Shown here piece by piece: positions 33,437-42,415 of a stretch of 64,000 nt of DNA; the first letter of the stretch is position 1; each line of letters opens with the position of its first letter. The stretch is taken from the NCBI RefSeq assembly GCF_034932065.1, contig NZ_JAYGHP010000004.1, positions 1-64,000 of the forward strand, read 5' to 3'. The DNA is from Crocosphaera sp. UHCC 0190. GTDB taxonomy: Bacteria > Cyanobacteriota > Cyanobacteriia > Cyanobacteriales > Microcystaceae. Below the pieces are notes generated by a model. That model ran no database searches. It was not told where the DNA came from and saw only the letters and a list, made by a program, of their open reading frames with translations. The position numbers were made by a program, and so were the translations under genes.

Positions 33437-33589
33437 CTACCACTTGAAGTATTCAAAATAATGGTTTACTAACCTTGGAATTAACTTACAACAACTGTTT
33501 ATTTGTAGCCAATTATTCACTCACATACTTTGGTTGATGAGTGAAACGATTAATATAAGGTGAAATATTAGCAACAAACTAATATTTTA

Positions 33590-34162
33590 TTAGGTTTGTT
33601 TGTTATTCTTAGAAGCTAATAAACCTGCGCCTACCACAAGGAAACCAAACACAGTGACAGGTTCGGGAGTGGAGGGCATTTCGATTACTTGGCTAGAGGT
33701 TAGGCTGTCATTTGTAACAAAAGTGGCACTGGCAGGAATGGGAGAACCATTTTGAAATAAGGCTTGAACTACACCAGATCCAAAGCCAAAACCAGAGGAA
33801 CTCAATCCCCAATCTTGTCCAGTTGTAGTATTCGTATTTCCTCCTAGCACAAATGTCTCCGTGGTGGTGTCGAAGTTAAAATTAAACGAACCCCCGTCAC
33901 TGGGTTGCCAAGTTCCTAAAGAAGTCGAATTCTGAAAAAATTCAATCATAAAAGAGTCCAGGGAACTACCCGTAATTGCACCAGTACCGATTAATACATC
34001 ATCATAGCTAAACATCCCTGTCATGGTATAGCCACCCCCACCCGTCCAGTTAATGTTAAAGGAGATAGCATGGACGGGGGAAGGCGTGACCCCTTCAGAC
34101 AACATAATCGAACCAGCCAATCCGATTATGGGCAAGAGAGTGGTTAAGGTGTTTTTTCTCAT
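33590..34162 (-). CDS. secreted PEP-CTERM protein
   Basis: 190 residues. The N-terminal signal peptide (about 1-32, ending PSPVHA) and the C-terminal PEP-CTERM signal (STPEPVTVFGF, hydrophobic helix, SKNNKQT) mark it as exported and sorted. The mature region is Gly/Ser/Thr/Asn rich and probably a beta-sandwich; I do not recognise a catalytic motif. Extracellular matrix or surface role is likely by family. It is read convergently with aroF. Confidence 0.82.
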   Translation of the reverse strand: MRKNTLTTLLPIIGLAGSIMLSEGVTPSPVHAISFNINWTGGGGYTMTGMFSYDDVLIGTGAITGSSLDSFMIEFFQNSTSLGTWQPSDGGSFNFNFDTTTETFVLGGNTNTTTGQDWGLSSSGFGFGSGVVQALFQNGSPIPASATFVTNDSLTSSQVIEMPSTPEPVTVFGFLVVGAGLLASKNNKQT

Positions 34163-34332
34163 GTCTTTAAGTTGCTTAATGTCCCTAATTGTCCCATCTT
34201 ATATTGAAATAATATATAGCTTGACAACAAAAATTAACATCGAGAAAATGCTTAAAAACCTTAACAAATAGATCAATAAAACCGAGAAAATACTCAACAG
34301 GATCTGATAATTTCCCCCGATGTACCTAAAAA

Positions 34333-34349
34333 GGTGGGCAATGCCCACC
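34333..34349. repeat. short palindrome after 2-oxoglutarate decarboxylase gene
   Basis: GGTGGGCA-A-TGCCCACC, 24 bp downstream of the stop at 34373 on the minus strand. It matches the copy at 33420-33436 with one different loop base. Confidence 0.6.
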
Positions 34350-34372
34350 CAAACATTAAAATTAGGATAGAA

Positions 34373-36025
34373 TTATTCCCAAATTTGACAACTTAAATCG
34401 CCAGCTTTTTGAGAGAAACGGATATTTTCTCCATAATCAACGGGACAATCAATCACGGCTGGAACATCCTGTGCTAAAGCCATTTTCAAAGTAGGAACTA
34501 AATCTGCTGCTGACTCAACACGATAACCTTTTAATCCCATACTTTCGGCAAACTTAACAAAATCAGGATTAGTAAATTTAATGAAAGCAGACTCACCAAA
34601 TTGATTAATTTGTTTCCATTCAATTAAGCCATAACCACTGTCATTGAAAATCAGAGTAACAAACGGGGTTCCTACTCGTAAAGCGGTTTCTAACTCTTGA
34701 CAGTTCATCATAAAACCGCCGTCTCCTGTCACCGCTACCACCTTCTTATCAGGGGCCACAAATTTAGCGGCGATCGCCCCAGGAATAGCAATACCCATGG
34801 CCGCAAACCCATTAGAAATAATACAGGTATTAGGACAATCAGAATGATAATGACGGGCCATCCACATTTTATGGGCCCCCACATCAGAAATGACGATATC
34901 TTCAGGCCCCATTACCTGACGCAGATCGTAGATGATCTTTTGAGGTTTAATAGGAAACCCGTCATCATTAGCATAGCGTTCGTATTCCGTCACCAATTCT
35001 GTGCGTAACCCTGCGGCCACGGAGGTAGATTTTCCTTGGCGATCGGCCCGTTTTAAAATATCCATCAAAGAGTCAGAAATATCCCCCACTACCTCCACCA
35101 AAGGAATATAACTGCTGTCAATTTCTGCCGGGGCCATGCCAATATGAATAATTGGGGTTGTGCCTTCAGGATTCCATTTTTTGGGGGAATATTCAATCAA
35201 ATCATACCCCACAGCAATCACCAGATCACTTTGTTCAAAAGCGCAGGTAATTAAATCTCGTTGTTGCAGGCCAACTGTCCATAATGATAAGGGATGAGTA
35301 TAAGGAACGGCCCCTTTGCCCATAAAGGTATTAGCCACCGGAATATTTAAGCTAGTGACAAACTCCGTTAACGCTTCACTGGCCTTGGCCCGAATTGTCC
35401 CATTCCCGACTAAAATTAAGGGGTTCTTCGCCTTAGAAATCGCCATAGCTGCCGCATTTAAACTGCGATAAGAGGCATAAGTTTTCTCTTGTGCGTCCCG
35501 TTGTAAGGGGTGGCCAACTACAGGCATGGCGGCAATATTTTCCGGCAAATCAATATGAACTGCCCCAGGTTTCTCACTTTCGGCCACTTTAAAGGCTTTA
35601 CGGGTGACTTCTGGGGTAATACTTGGCCGCACAATTTGCTTATTCCATTTGGTGACAGGGGCAAACATGGCCACTAAATCGAGATATTGATGGGATTCAA
35701 TGTGCATTCGATCCGTTCCCACCTGTCCCGTAATAGCCACTAAAGGCGCACCATCTAGATTAGCATCAGCCACCCCTGTCATCAAGTTGGTGGCCCCTGG
35801 CCCCAAGGTGGAGAGACAAACTCCGGCCTTCCCTGTCAGTCGTCCGTAAACATCGGCCATAAAAGCGGCTCCTTGTTCGTGACGGGTGGTGATAAATTTG
35901 ATGGAAGAATTCTTTAAAGCTTCAAGAACGTGTAAATTCTCTTCACCAGGTAATCCAAAAATGTACTCGACTCCCTCATTCTCTAGACACTGAACCAGTA
36001 ATTCAGCGGTGTTCATTTCCCCCAT
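34373..36025 (-). CDS. 2-oxoglutarate decarboxylase (acetolactate-synthase-like)
   Basis: 550-residue ThDP-dependent enzyme. The N-terminal pyrimidine-binding domain has GLPGEENLHVLEAL and the catalytic Glu region TRHEQGAAFMADVYGR. The central domain is about 190-330, and the ThDP pyrophosphate motif GDGGFMMNCQELETALRVGTPFVTLIFN lies at about 438-465. By sequence it would be called acetolactate synthase. In Synechococcus 7002 the homologue next to a succinate-semialdehyde dehydrogenase gene was shown to be 2-oxoglutarate decarboxylase, which closes the cyanobacterial TCA cycle. The same gene pair stands here, so I infer that function. A second possible start is three codons later (MNTAELL). 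Confidence 0.82.
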   Translation of the reverse strand: MGEMNTAELLVQCLENEGVEYIFGLPGEENLHVLEALKNSSIKFITTRHEQGAAFMADVYGRLTGKAGVCLSTLGPGATNLMTGVADANLDGAPLVAITGQVGTDRMHIESHQYLDLVAMFAPVTKWNKQIVRPSITPEVTRKAFKVAESEKPGAVHIDLPENIAAMPVVGHPLQRDAQEKTYASYRSLNAAAMAISKAKNPLILVGNGTIRAKASEALTEFVTSLNIPVANTFMGKGAVPYTHPLSLWTVGLQQRDLITCAFEQSDLVIAVGYDLIEYSPKKWNPEGTTPIIHIGMAPAEIDSSYIPLVEVVGDISDSLMDILKRADRQGKSTSVAAGLRTELVTEYERYANDDGFPIKPQKIIYDLRQVMGPEDIVISDVGAHKMWMARHYHSDCPNTCIISNGFAAMGIAIPGAIAAKFVAPDKKVVAVTGDGGFMMNCQELETALRVGTPFVTLIFNDSGYGLIEWKQINQFGESAFIKFTNPDFVKFAESMGLKGYRVESAADLVPTLKMALAQDVPAVIDCPVDYGENIRFSQKAGDLSCQIWE

Positions 36026-36169
36026 GATGTTTGTCCCCTTGTGTTGGTTGATAAGGACTCCCGAAATAACGATCTTGGTTGATCTAATTCTTCGGGAGTT
36101 TGCCGATGGATGATTAATCTAATTTAACGAAAGATCCTTGACAGAAACGACTCTATGGGATCAGATTGT

Positions 36170-37537
36170 TTACTTAATCCATACCGTTTTAACATTGAGG
36201 AATTCTTGCATTCCTTGAATGCTTAATTCTCTTCCATATCCCGATCGCTTGATTCCCCCGAAAGGTAAACGGGGGTCGGATTTGACCATACCATTGATAA
36301 AGACACATCCGGCTTCAATTTCCTCGATTAAGCGTTCTTGTTGAGCCGGATCATTGGTCCAACCACTGGCCCCTAATCCAAAGATGGTACTATTGGCTAA
36401 TTCAATAGCTTCGTCGATATCTTTTACCCGAAAGAGTAAAGCAACGGGCCCAAAGAATTCATCGCTATAACCAGGGGAATCTACGGGAATATCCGTTAAT
36501 ATAGTAGGCGGATAAAAGTTACCAGGGCGATCGCTGATCACTTGACCCCCTGTTAAAATTTTCCCTCCTTTTGTCACCGTTTCTTGAACTTGTTGGCTAA
36601 TTTCCAATAACATGGACGGGGTGGCTAAGGGGCCAATGTCTGTGTCTTCTAACATCGGATCACCGACTTTTAAGGCTTGGAATTTTTCCACTAATAATTG
36701 CTCGAAGCGATCGGCTACGGACTCGACTAGGATAAAGCGTTTGGCCGCAATACAAGATTGTCCATTATTGAGAAGCCTTGCCGTAACCGCTGTGGTGGCA
36801 GCAGCTTCAATATCAGCACTTTCTAAAACGATAAAGGGGTCGCTTCCCCCTAATTCTAAAACAGTTTTCTTAATCTGTTTGCCCGCCGTCGCAGCTAAAC
36901 TGGCCCCTGCGGGTTCACTTCCGGTTAAGGTGGCAGCTTTGACCCGATCATCCTTCATGATAGACTCTACTTGAGAGGCCCCAATCAGCAATGTTTGGAA
37001 GGCTCCGGCGGGAAAACCTGCTTCTGTGAGAATGGCTTCAATGGCTAAGGCACTTTGGGGGACGTTAGAAGCGTGTTTGAGAATGCCTACGTTTCCGGCC
37101 ATCAAAGCAGGGGCGGCAAAGCGAAACACCTGCCAAAATGGGTAATTCCAAGGCATGACCGCTAAGATTATGCCCATGGGTTGATAGCGGATGAAACTAC
37201 GACTCCCGTCGGTGGTAACGGGGACATCTTTGAGAAAGTCAGCAGCATGGTCAGCGTAGTAACGACACACTAAGGCGCATTTGTTGACTTCGGCGATCGC
37301 GCTTTTAATGGGTTTTCCCATTTCTAGGGTCATTATTTCCCCAAATTTGCGCTGATCTCGCTCTAAAATGTCGGCGGCTGCTTTTAACCATTGACTCCTT
37401 TGTTCTAGGGAAATCTTGCGGTACTGTTTAAAGGTGGCTTCTCCCAAAGCGAGTTTGACTTCGATCTCCTCGGCACTGAGGGGTTCAAAGATTTTTAGCG
37501 TTTCTCCCGTTGCTGGGTTAACTGTGGCGATACCCAT
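36170..37537 (-). CDS. gabD: succinate-semialdehyde dehydrogenase
   Basis: 455-residue NAD(P)+-dependent aldehyde dehydrogenase. Conserved segments: GIATVNPATGE at the start, VMPWNYPFWQVFR (about 128-140), GLU-containing VLELGGSDPFIV (about 229-240), catalytic Cys in NNGQSCIAAKRF (about 263-274) and EFFGPVALLFRV. It oxidises succinic semialdehyde to succinate. It is the upstream gene of the pair with 2-oxoglutarate decarboxylase, 144 bp apart on the same strand, so together they carry 2-oxoglutarate to succinate. Length and motifs match SSADH rather than betaine-aldehyde enzymes, but this is by resemblance. Confidence 0.9.
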   Translation of the reverse strand: MGIATVNPATGETLKIFEPLSAEEIEVKLALGEATFKQYRKISLEQRSQWLKAAADILERDQRKFGEIMTLEMGKPIKSAIAEVNKCALVCRYYADHAADFLKDVPVTTDGSRSFIRYQPMGIILAVMPWNYPFWQVFRFAAPALMAGNVGILKHASNVPQSALAIEAILTEAGFPAGAFQTLLIGASQVESIMKDDRVKAATLTGSEPAGASLAATAGKQIKKTVLELGGSDPFIVLESADIEAAATTAVTARLLNNGQSCIAAKRFILVESVADRFEQLLVEKFQALKVGDPMLEDTDIGPLATPSMLLEISQQVQETVTKGGKILTGGQVISDRPGNFYPPTILTDIPVDSPGYSDEFFGPVALLFRVKDIDEAIELANSTIFGLGASGWTNDPAQQERLIEEIEAGCVFINGMVKSDPRLPFGGIKRSGYGRELSIQGMQEFLNVKTVWIK

Positions 37538-37830
37538 TCGTTCCTCCTAATTCCCGTACTCTTCTACGATCATATATTGACCTTCCCTAGTCTGCCCTTG
37601 CTTATCTAACGGATAGGGTCTTTTTTGGGAATTTTTAAGATCTATCTCTAGCTTCACTCTCTAGAGAGGAGACAGACGATAATTTTAACATTTTGATACA
37701 TAAGTTTGTTTATTGCAACAGAATACTGGGATTGCTATAGTTAACCTGTAATGCAGCCTTGGCACGACTCGCACCAGCAAGATAGTATAATAGTATTTAT
37801 TAGGAAGAAAATGTCTGATAAAATAGATGA
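37538..37830. other. upstream region of gabD with unannotated spacer
   Basis: About 290 bp without a gene. A plus-strand sequence CCCTTGC...GGATAGGGTC with six T's (about 37594-37627) looks like a weak terminator but has no gene in front of it. Nothing else is clear. Confidence 0.4.
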
Positions 37831-37965
37831 ATGAGTGAAGCTATTGTCGGTATTAATCCTAAAATTTTGAAATGGGCAAGAGAAAGGGCTAAGTATTCTC
37901 TTGAAGATGTTGCGTCGAAGTTTAAAAAAGATATTAATATAATAAATGGAAATTTAATATCAGTA
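37831..37965 (+). pseudogene. truncated HTH/ImmA-IrrE-type gene remnant
   Basis: The product begins MSEAIVGINPKILKWARERAKYSLEDVASKFKKDI, matching the N-terminal helix-turn-helix of XRE/ImmA-IrrE type toxin-antitoxin metallopeptidases. After about 40 residues the similarity ends and the rest of the frame (to 38043) is hydrophobic nonsense, with no HExxH motif in reach. It is read as a 5' remnant of such a gene. Confidence 0.5.
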
Positions 37966-38052
37966 AATTTGCCAGATAATTGCATTTTTGCTATTTTCGT
38001 GATAACATTTTATGTGATAGGGTGGGGGGATGCTTCTGACTAAAAAGGCTCT

Positions 38053-38076
38053 AAAAAGGGCAAAACCCTTATTTTT
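38053..38076. terminator. hairpin before DUF4340 gene end
   Basis: AAAAAGGG-caaaa-CCCTTATTTTT: a short G/C stem flanked by A- and T-rich arms between the remnant and the convergent DUF4340 gene end. Possible bidirectional terminator. Confidence 0.5.
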
Positions 38077-38094
38077 GCGTTGTTTACCTCTATA

Positions 38095-38736
38095 TTATGG
38101 CCGAGTTGTCGATGACTTTGGTTCCTGAGTTGGTTTAGGGTCTTGATTAGTGTTAGTTTTAGATTCATCGGTTTTAGGCTCTGATAGCATCCATTCTTCG
38201 GGTGTTCTTTCTAAGGCATATTGAAAACTTTTCGGCACTAAACCGATGGTAATTTTACCTTCGGGTTGAGTATTGAAATCAATTTGTGCATATAATAATT
38301 CTCCCTGAAAATCTGGATTTCCGATAATGATTTGATGGCTTTTATTGTTGTCTAATACAACTTTTATAGTGGCTAATGGTTGATCTAAACCATACTCTGC
38401 CTTCTGATTTTTGTCAATGGTAAAAGTTCTATCTATGTCACTACTTACCAATAAATTAGTTAAAAAAGAAACAACGGCATCATTGGCTATTTTATCTTTG
38501 GGTTTGGTCATTTTCCAAGGTTGCTTATTATCTTCAGTTTTCTCAAATTTTAGGATTTGTGATTGAGTTTCAATGGTTAATAGTTTAATATCTTTTTCTT
38601 GAAAATCAAAAATTTTTTTAGTCTGAGACTTTATTTCTTCCTGTTTAGGATTAATTTGTGATTCATAAAAATAGACTATTCCTGCTAAGAAAATAGCCGT
38701 AATTAAAAACCCCCAAGTTGTTTTTTGTAATTTCAT
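38095..38736 (-). CDS. DUF4340 domain protein of Gld-type export operon
   Basis: 213 residues with one N-terminal membrane anchor (about 8-26) and a periplasmic DUF4340 domain (about 40-180, with DIKLLTIETQ, YGLDQPLATIKVVL, SHQIIIGNPDF). The tail is rich in Lys, Glu, Pro and Thr. It is the last gene of a four-gene leftward set with GldG, permease and ATPase, where DUF4340 proteins commonly sit. Function is unknown beyond that association. Confidence 0.8.
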   Translation of the reverse strand: MKLQKTTWGFLITAIFLAGIVYFYESQINPKQEEIKSQTKKIFDFQEKDIKLLTIETQSQILKFEKTEDNKQPWKMTKPKDKIANDAVVSFLTNLLVSSDIDRTFTIDKNQKAEYGLDQPLATIKVVLDNNKSHQIIIGNPDFQGELLYAQIDFNTQPEGKITIGLVPKSFQYALERTPEEWMLSEPKTDESKTNTNQDPKPTQEPKSSTTRP

Positions 38737-38769
38737 TATTCACCTCATTTATGTTTACCACTAAATTAT

Positions 38770-40431
38770 TTATCGTCTACGCCACCAGGTTACTACAGCA
38801 GCAACTAAAGCAGACAAAGGAAAGATAACTAATGCAAGTAATGCTAATAGATTAACTTGTAGAGAAGACAAATTAATGCGTCTATTTTTAGCTTCTTTGG
38901 GACGAATTGATAGGGGTTGCTCATCTTGACTTCCCAACCATTGGACTGAATTTAAAAAGACATCTCCATTTAATTGTTGACCAAATAAATTATTAGTTGC
39001 AAATATTGAATTACCAATGATAATTAAACGTGATTCAGTTTTTTTGGGCTTTTCATTATTAGAAGAAGGGGAAGGAGAAGGGGAGGAGTTTGTGTTTTCT
39101 TTCTTTTCTTCTACTTTGTTACCATTAGCATCATTATTTTTCTCCGTTGGATTAATTTTGCGGGTTAAAGCAACACCTAAGTCAAATGGGCCAGAAATAT
39201 CCGTTTTAGGGTCAAATGTTACCTCTCCAGATTCTAAATCATTTTCGGCCCACATTTTGTCACTGGTAACAATAAGAGAAGTTGCTTCCACCCCTTTTAC
39301 CTCAACTGTATCAATAGGACGAGAGAGGGGATAAAAAGAAATTCCGTTAGCAAACTCTTTAGTAATAGGATGATTGCCATAAGTAGTAATAAAAGGAGTT
39401 GTTGGGCCCAAACCCACCACATCTCCGGCCCCTGAACCATCAATAATGATACGATTATCTAGTTTAATTCCCCAGTCTTTAAATAGAGGTTCTAATCCTG
39501 GATCTGTGTTAGGATCAAGTAATAATAATAAATTGCCGCCTTCTTCTGAATAGGTTTTTAAGGCTTGAACTTCTTGGTCAAATAATTTACGTTTGGGACT
39601 GGCAATAATAATCGCATCTGCATCAGTGGGAATACCAAAACTCTCCACTAAATTTAAGGGTTTAACATTGTATCCTTTGTTTTCTAAGCTACTAACTGCC
39701 TCAGAAAGACTTCCTTGTTCAGCATTTTCTTTTTCCAAGGAATATTCTCCATGGCCTTGTAGTAAATAAATGGTCGGTATATAATCTTTTTTAATTTTTT
39801 CAATGGCATTAGTAAGTTTAATTTCTGATAAAGCTTCTCGGTTATTAAAAGCAATTAAGGTTTGAACCAGTTGTTTTTTATTCCCATATTTTAAGTAAAC
39901 ATCTCCTAATGATTTGACATTGAATTCCTTAGTTAGTCCAACTTTTACATCAGGATCAACAATTTCAAATTCAAACTTATTATTATAGCGTTTATAGTTT
40001 TCTAATAAGTCTTTATCCTGGGGATTTGTTTCTTTATCAAAAATAAGAACTTTGATAGGTTGTTGCAGATTTTCAACAATTGATTGAGTTTCTGCGGATA
40101 GGGTATAAAGTTGATTATCCGTTAAATCAATACGGGGAAAATAGCGAATGGCAATAAAATTAATTAATCCTAAAATTATGAATAAAGAGAGAGTAGAAAT
40201 TAAAGCATTTGTTCCTGCTTGTGTTGAACGTTTTTGCCAAAAACTTTGTCCCGTGATTAAAATAAATAATAACCAAATAACTAAACAAATACCTCCAATA
40301 ACAACTAAACCTATATAGAATGCTCCCCAGGTTTTTGTCGTAAAACCAGCTACTAAACCAGCAACTGTTAAGATTAAACCAGGAATAAAAAGATATTGAA
40401 AAATTTTCCGATAATTTAGCAATTTTGTCAT
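38770..40431 (-). CDS. GldG-like ABC transporter auxiliary protein
   Basis: 553 residues. Two N-terminal membrane helices (about 14-35 and 37-58) and a further one at about 76-98, then a large extracytoplasmic domain (about 100-500) of the GldG family (DNQLYTLSAETQSIVENLQQPIKVLIF and YSEEGGNLLLLLDPNTDPGLEPLF), and a C-terminal helix ending in RRR. GldG works with GldA and GldF in an ABC transporter that in Bacteroidetes is linked to gliding; in cyanobacteria the substrate is unknown. A low-complexity Ser/Pro/Asn/Lys segment lies at about 435-470 (GNKVEEKKENTNSSPSPSP). The gene lies 37 bp after the permease. Confidence 0.85.
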   Translation of the reverse strand: MTKLLNYRKIFQYLFIPGLILTVAGLVAGFTTKTWGAFYIGLVVIGGICLVIWLLFILITGQSFWQKRSTQAGTNALISTLSLFIILGLINFIAIRYFPRIDLTDNQLYTLSAETQSIVENLQQPIKVLIFDKETNPQDKDLLENYKRYNNKFEFEIVDPDVKVGLTKEFNVKSLGDVYLKYGNKKQLVQTLIAFNNREALSEIKLTNAIEKIKKDYIPTIYLLQGHGEYSLEKENAEQGSLSEAVSSLENKGYNVKPLNLVESFGIPTDADAIIIASPKRKLFDQEVQALKTYSEEGGNLLLLLDPNTDPGLEPLFKDWGIKLDNRIIIDGSGAGDVVGLGPTTPFITTYGNHPITKEFANGISFYPLSRPIDTVEVKGVEATSLIVTSDKMWAENDLESGEVTFDPKTDISGPFDLGVALTRKINPTEKNNDANGNKVEEKKENTNSSPSPSPSSNNEKPKKTESRLIIIGNSIFATNNLFGQQLNGDVFLNSVQWLGSQDEQPLSIRPKEAKNRRINLSSLQVNLLALLALVIFPLSALVAAVVTWWRRR

Positions 40432-40467
40432 GTTAATTCACTCACTAATTGGCTTAGATTTGTATAG

Positions 40468-41253
40468 TTAAGAGCGTTGAAAGCGGAAGGCTTCTATGGA
40501 CTGTGCAGTTAAGAAAATTCCCAAAAATATATAACTTGCCAACAAAACTAAACTACTGATATCTAAAACTCCTTTCACTAAGTCAGTATAACGATCAAAT
40601 AGAGAAAGATGGGATAAAATGGTACTAAAAGGTTCCTTTGTGTTATTGGCGATCGCATCCATAATCCACAAAAACAAAACTAACACAAAGGTCAAAATAT
40701 AAGCTAAAATTCCACTATCTGTCAAAGAAGAAATAAACATTCCCAGGGAAAGAATCGCTGTAGCAATAAGAATTAAAGAAGCATGAGCTAAGAGAATCAC
40801 TTGTAAATTGACGGGAGGACTTGCATTGCTAAAGACGATAATTTCATAAATCCAAATAGGAATCATTAAAACCAGAAAAAAGGCAACGACTCCCAATAAT
40901 TTTCCCACAGCGACTACCCAATTTGTAACAGGAGAAGTGGCTAATAATTCTAGAGTTCCCCGCTTCCTTTCCTCGGAATAGAGTCCCATAGATAAAGCCG
41001 GTAATAGCACCAATAATAAGGAAGTTAGAACCCCAAAAAACTCCTCTAAAAATTGACTAGGAACATCTACAGACTGGGGTAATTGTCCACTTTGTTCTAA
41101 AAAGGACAGGGTTTGCAACAGTTGATCAAGAATGGCCCCAAAAAAGAAGCCAGAGAGTAACCAAAAAACCGCAGCAATAATATAAGCAAAGGGTGAGGTA
41201 AAATAACTTTGAAATTCTTTACGGAAGATAGCAATTAAGTTAGTAAGTATCAT
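40468..41253 (-). CDS. ABC-2 type permease (GldF-like)
   Basis: About 261 residues with six hydrophobic segments (about 16-40, 70-95, 110-135, 140-165, 170-195 and 225-250), typical of ABC-2/GldF permeases (LALLLALPALSMGLYSEERKRGTLELLATSPVTNW-like core around 95-115). I chose the ATG at 41253 rather than the TTG at 41265 that abuts the ATPase stop. With the upstream ATPase it forms the transporter core. Substrate unknown. Confidence 0.87.
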   Translation of the reverse strand: MILTNLIAIFRKEFQSYFTSPFAYIIAAVFWLLSGFFFGAILDQLLQTLSFLEQSGQLPQSVDVPSQFLEEFFGVLTSLLLVLLPALSMGLYSEERKRGTLELLATSPVTNWVVAVGKLLGVVAFFLVLMIPIWIYEIIVFSNASPPVNLQVILLAHASLILIATAILSLGMFISSLTDSGILAYILTFVLVLFLWIMDAIANNTKEPFSTILSHLSLFDRYTDLVKGVLDISSLVLLASYIFLGIFLTAQSIEAFRFQRS

Positions 41254-41265
41254 TATAAATATCAA

Positions 41266-42276
41266 TTAGGAAGGATTTTCACTGTCAAAATTATCAGAGG
41301 TTTCAACCGATTTTTCTGGATTTTCAACACTTGATTCTTCGGTGATTAACTCTAAGAAAACATCCTCTAAGGAGGCGCGGGTTCGCCGCATTTCATAGAG
41401 TCCCAAACCCTGACTAATAATTAAGGCAGCAATGTCTTTGCCAATTTCTCGCTCTGAATCTGTCGTCAAGTGGATGAAATGACGTTGCTCATCATTATCT
41501 TTGAGTTCAGAATTAATCTCAACCTTGGCAATACCAGACATTTCTTTTAAACTCGGTTCAAGATTTGATATATCCCCCTCAATATCTAATTCATATCCTC
41601 CTCTTGCGGTTAAATGGGACATTAAATTATCAGGAGTATCTGTAGCAATAACTTTCCCCCGATTAATAATAGTAACGCGATCGCAAGTCATACTCACTTC
41701 CGGCAAAATATGAGTTGATAAAATGATCGTATGTTCCCCCGCTAAACTCTTAATCAGATTGCGAACTTCAATGATTTGTTTCGGGTCAAGTCCCACTGTC
41801 GGTTCATCCAAAATAATCGCAGGAGGATCATGAACAATCGCTTGAGCAATGCCTACCCGTTGTTTATAGCCCTTAGAAAGCTTGCGAATTAAGACTTTAC
41901 GCTTATCTCCCAACTGACAGCGTTCCATCGCCCAGTTTACCCTAGAAACGCGATCGCCTGCTACCACTCCTTTAATGCGTGCGACAAACAGCAAAAACCC
42001 TTCTACCGTCATATCAGGGTACAAAGGAGGTGTTTCGGGAAGATACCCGATGCGTCGTCGCACTTCCATCGACTGTTCATGGACATCATACCCTGCTATT
42101 TTAGCGGTTCCGGTGGTGGCAGGGAGATAACCGCTTAAAATTCGCATGGTGGTGGTTTTTCCTGCCCCATTTGGCCCTAAAAAACCGAGAATTTCCCCAC
42201 TTTCAACGGAAAAATCTACATCTTGAATGGCAGCAGTTGACCCGTAAATTTTGCTGAGGTGTTCGACTTCAATCAT
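41266..42276 (-). CDS. ABC transporter ATPase (GldA-like)
   Basis: 336 residues. Walker A GPNGAGKTT (about 34-42), Q-loop, signature LSKGYKQRVGIAQAI (about 133-147), Walker B IILDEPTVGLDP (about 152-163) and the H-loop with STHIL are all present. A C-terminal extension (about 215-336) is typical of ABC-2 export ATPases. First gene of the leftward Gld-type set; the permease follows at once. Its energy comes from ATP; the cargo is not known. Confidence 0.92.
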   Translation of the reverse strand: MIEVEHLSKIYGSTAAIQDVDFSVESGEILGFLGPNGAGKTTTMRILSGYLPATTGTAKIAGYDVHEQSMEVRRRIGYLPETPPLYPDMTVEGFLLFVARIKGVVAGDRVSRVNWAMERCQLGDKRKVLIRKLSKGYKQRVGIAQAIVHDPPAIILDEPTVGLDPKQIIEVRNLIKSLAGEHTIILSTHILPEVSMTCDRVTIINRGKVIATDTPDNLMSHLTARGGYELDIEGDISNLEPSLKEMSGIAKVEINSELKDNDEQRHFIHLTTDSEREIGKDIAALIISQGLGLYEMRRTRASLEDVFLELITEESSVENPEKSVETSDNFDSENPS

Positions 42277-42415
42277 AAATCATGAATTGATAGACACTTG
42301 AGGATTGATTATGCCTCAATTGTTACATACCTTAGATATTTTTTTCTTGCCTTAGTATGAGACTGGTTATTTTAGTCAAAAGTTTCAATCCAATTTTTAA
42401 GATTTTTCTTATACT

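Noticed and set aside
34697-35008. Open frame antisense to the 2-oxoglutarate decarboxylase gene
   Set aside because: It lies fully within a strongly conserved gene on the other strand, has no recognisable domain and its composition follows the opposite codons.
37594-37627. Terminator-like sequence CCCTTGC..GGATAGGGTC with T6
   Set aside because: No gene or transcript start in front of it on the plus strand; stem pairing is short.
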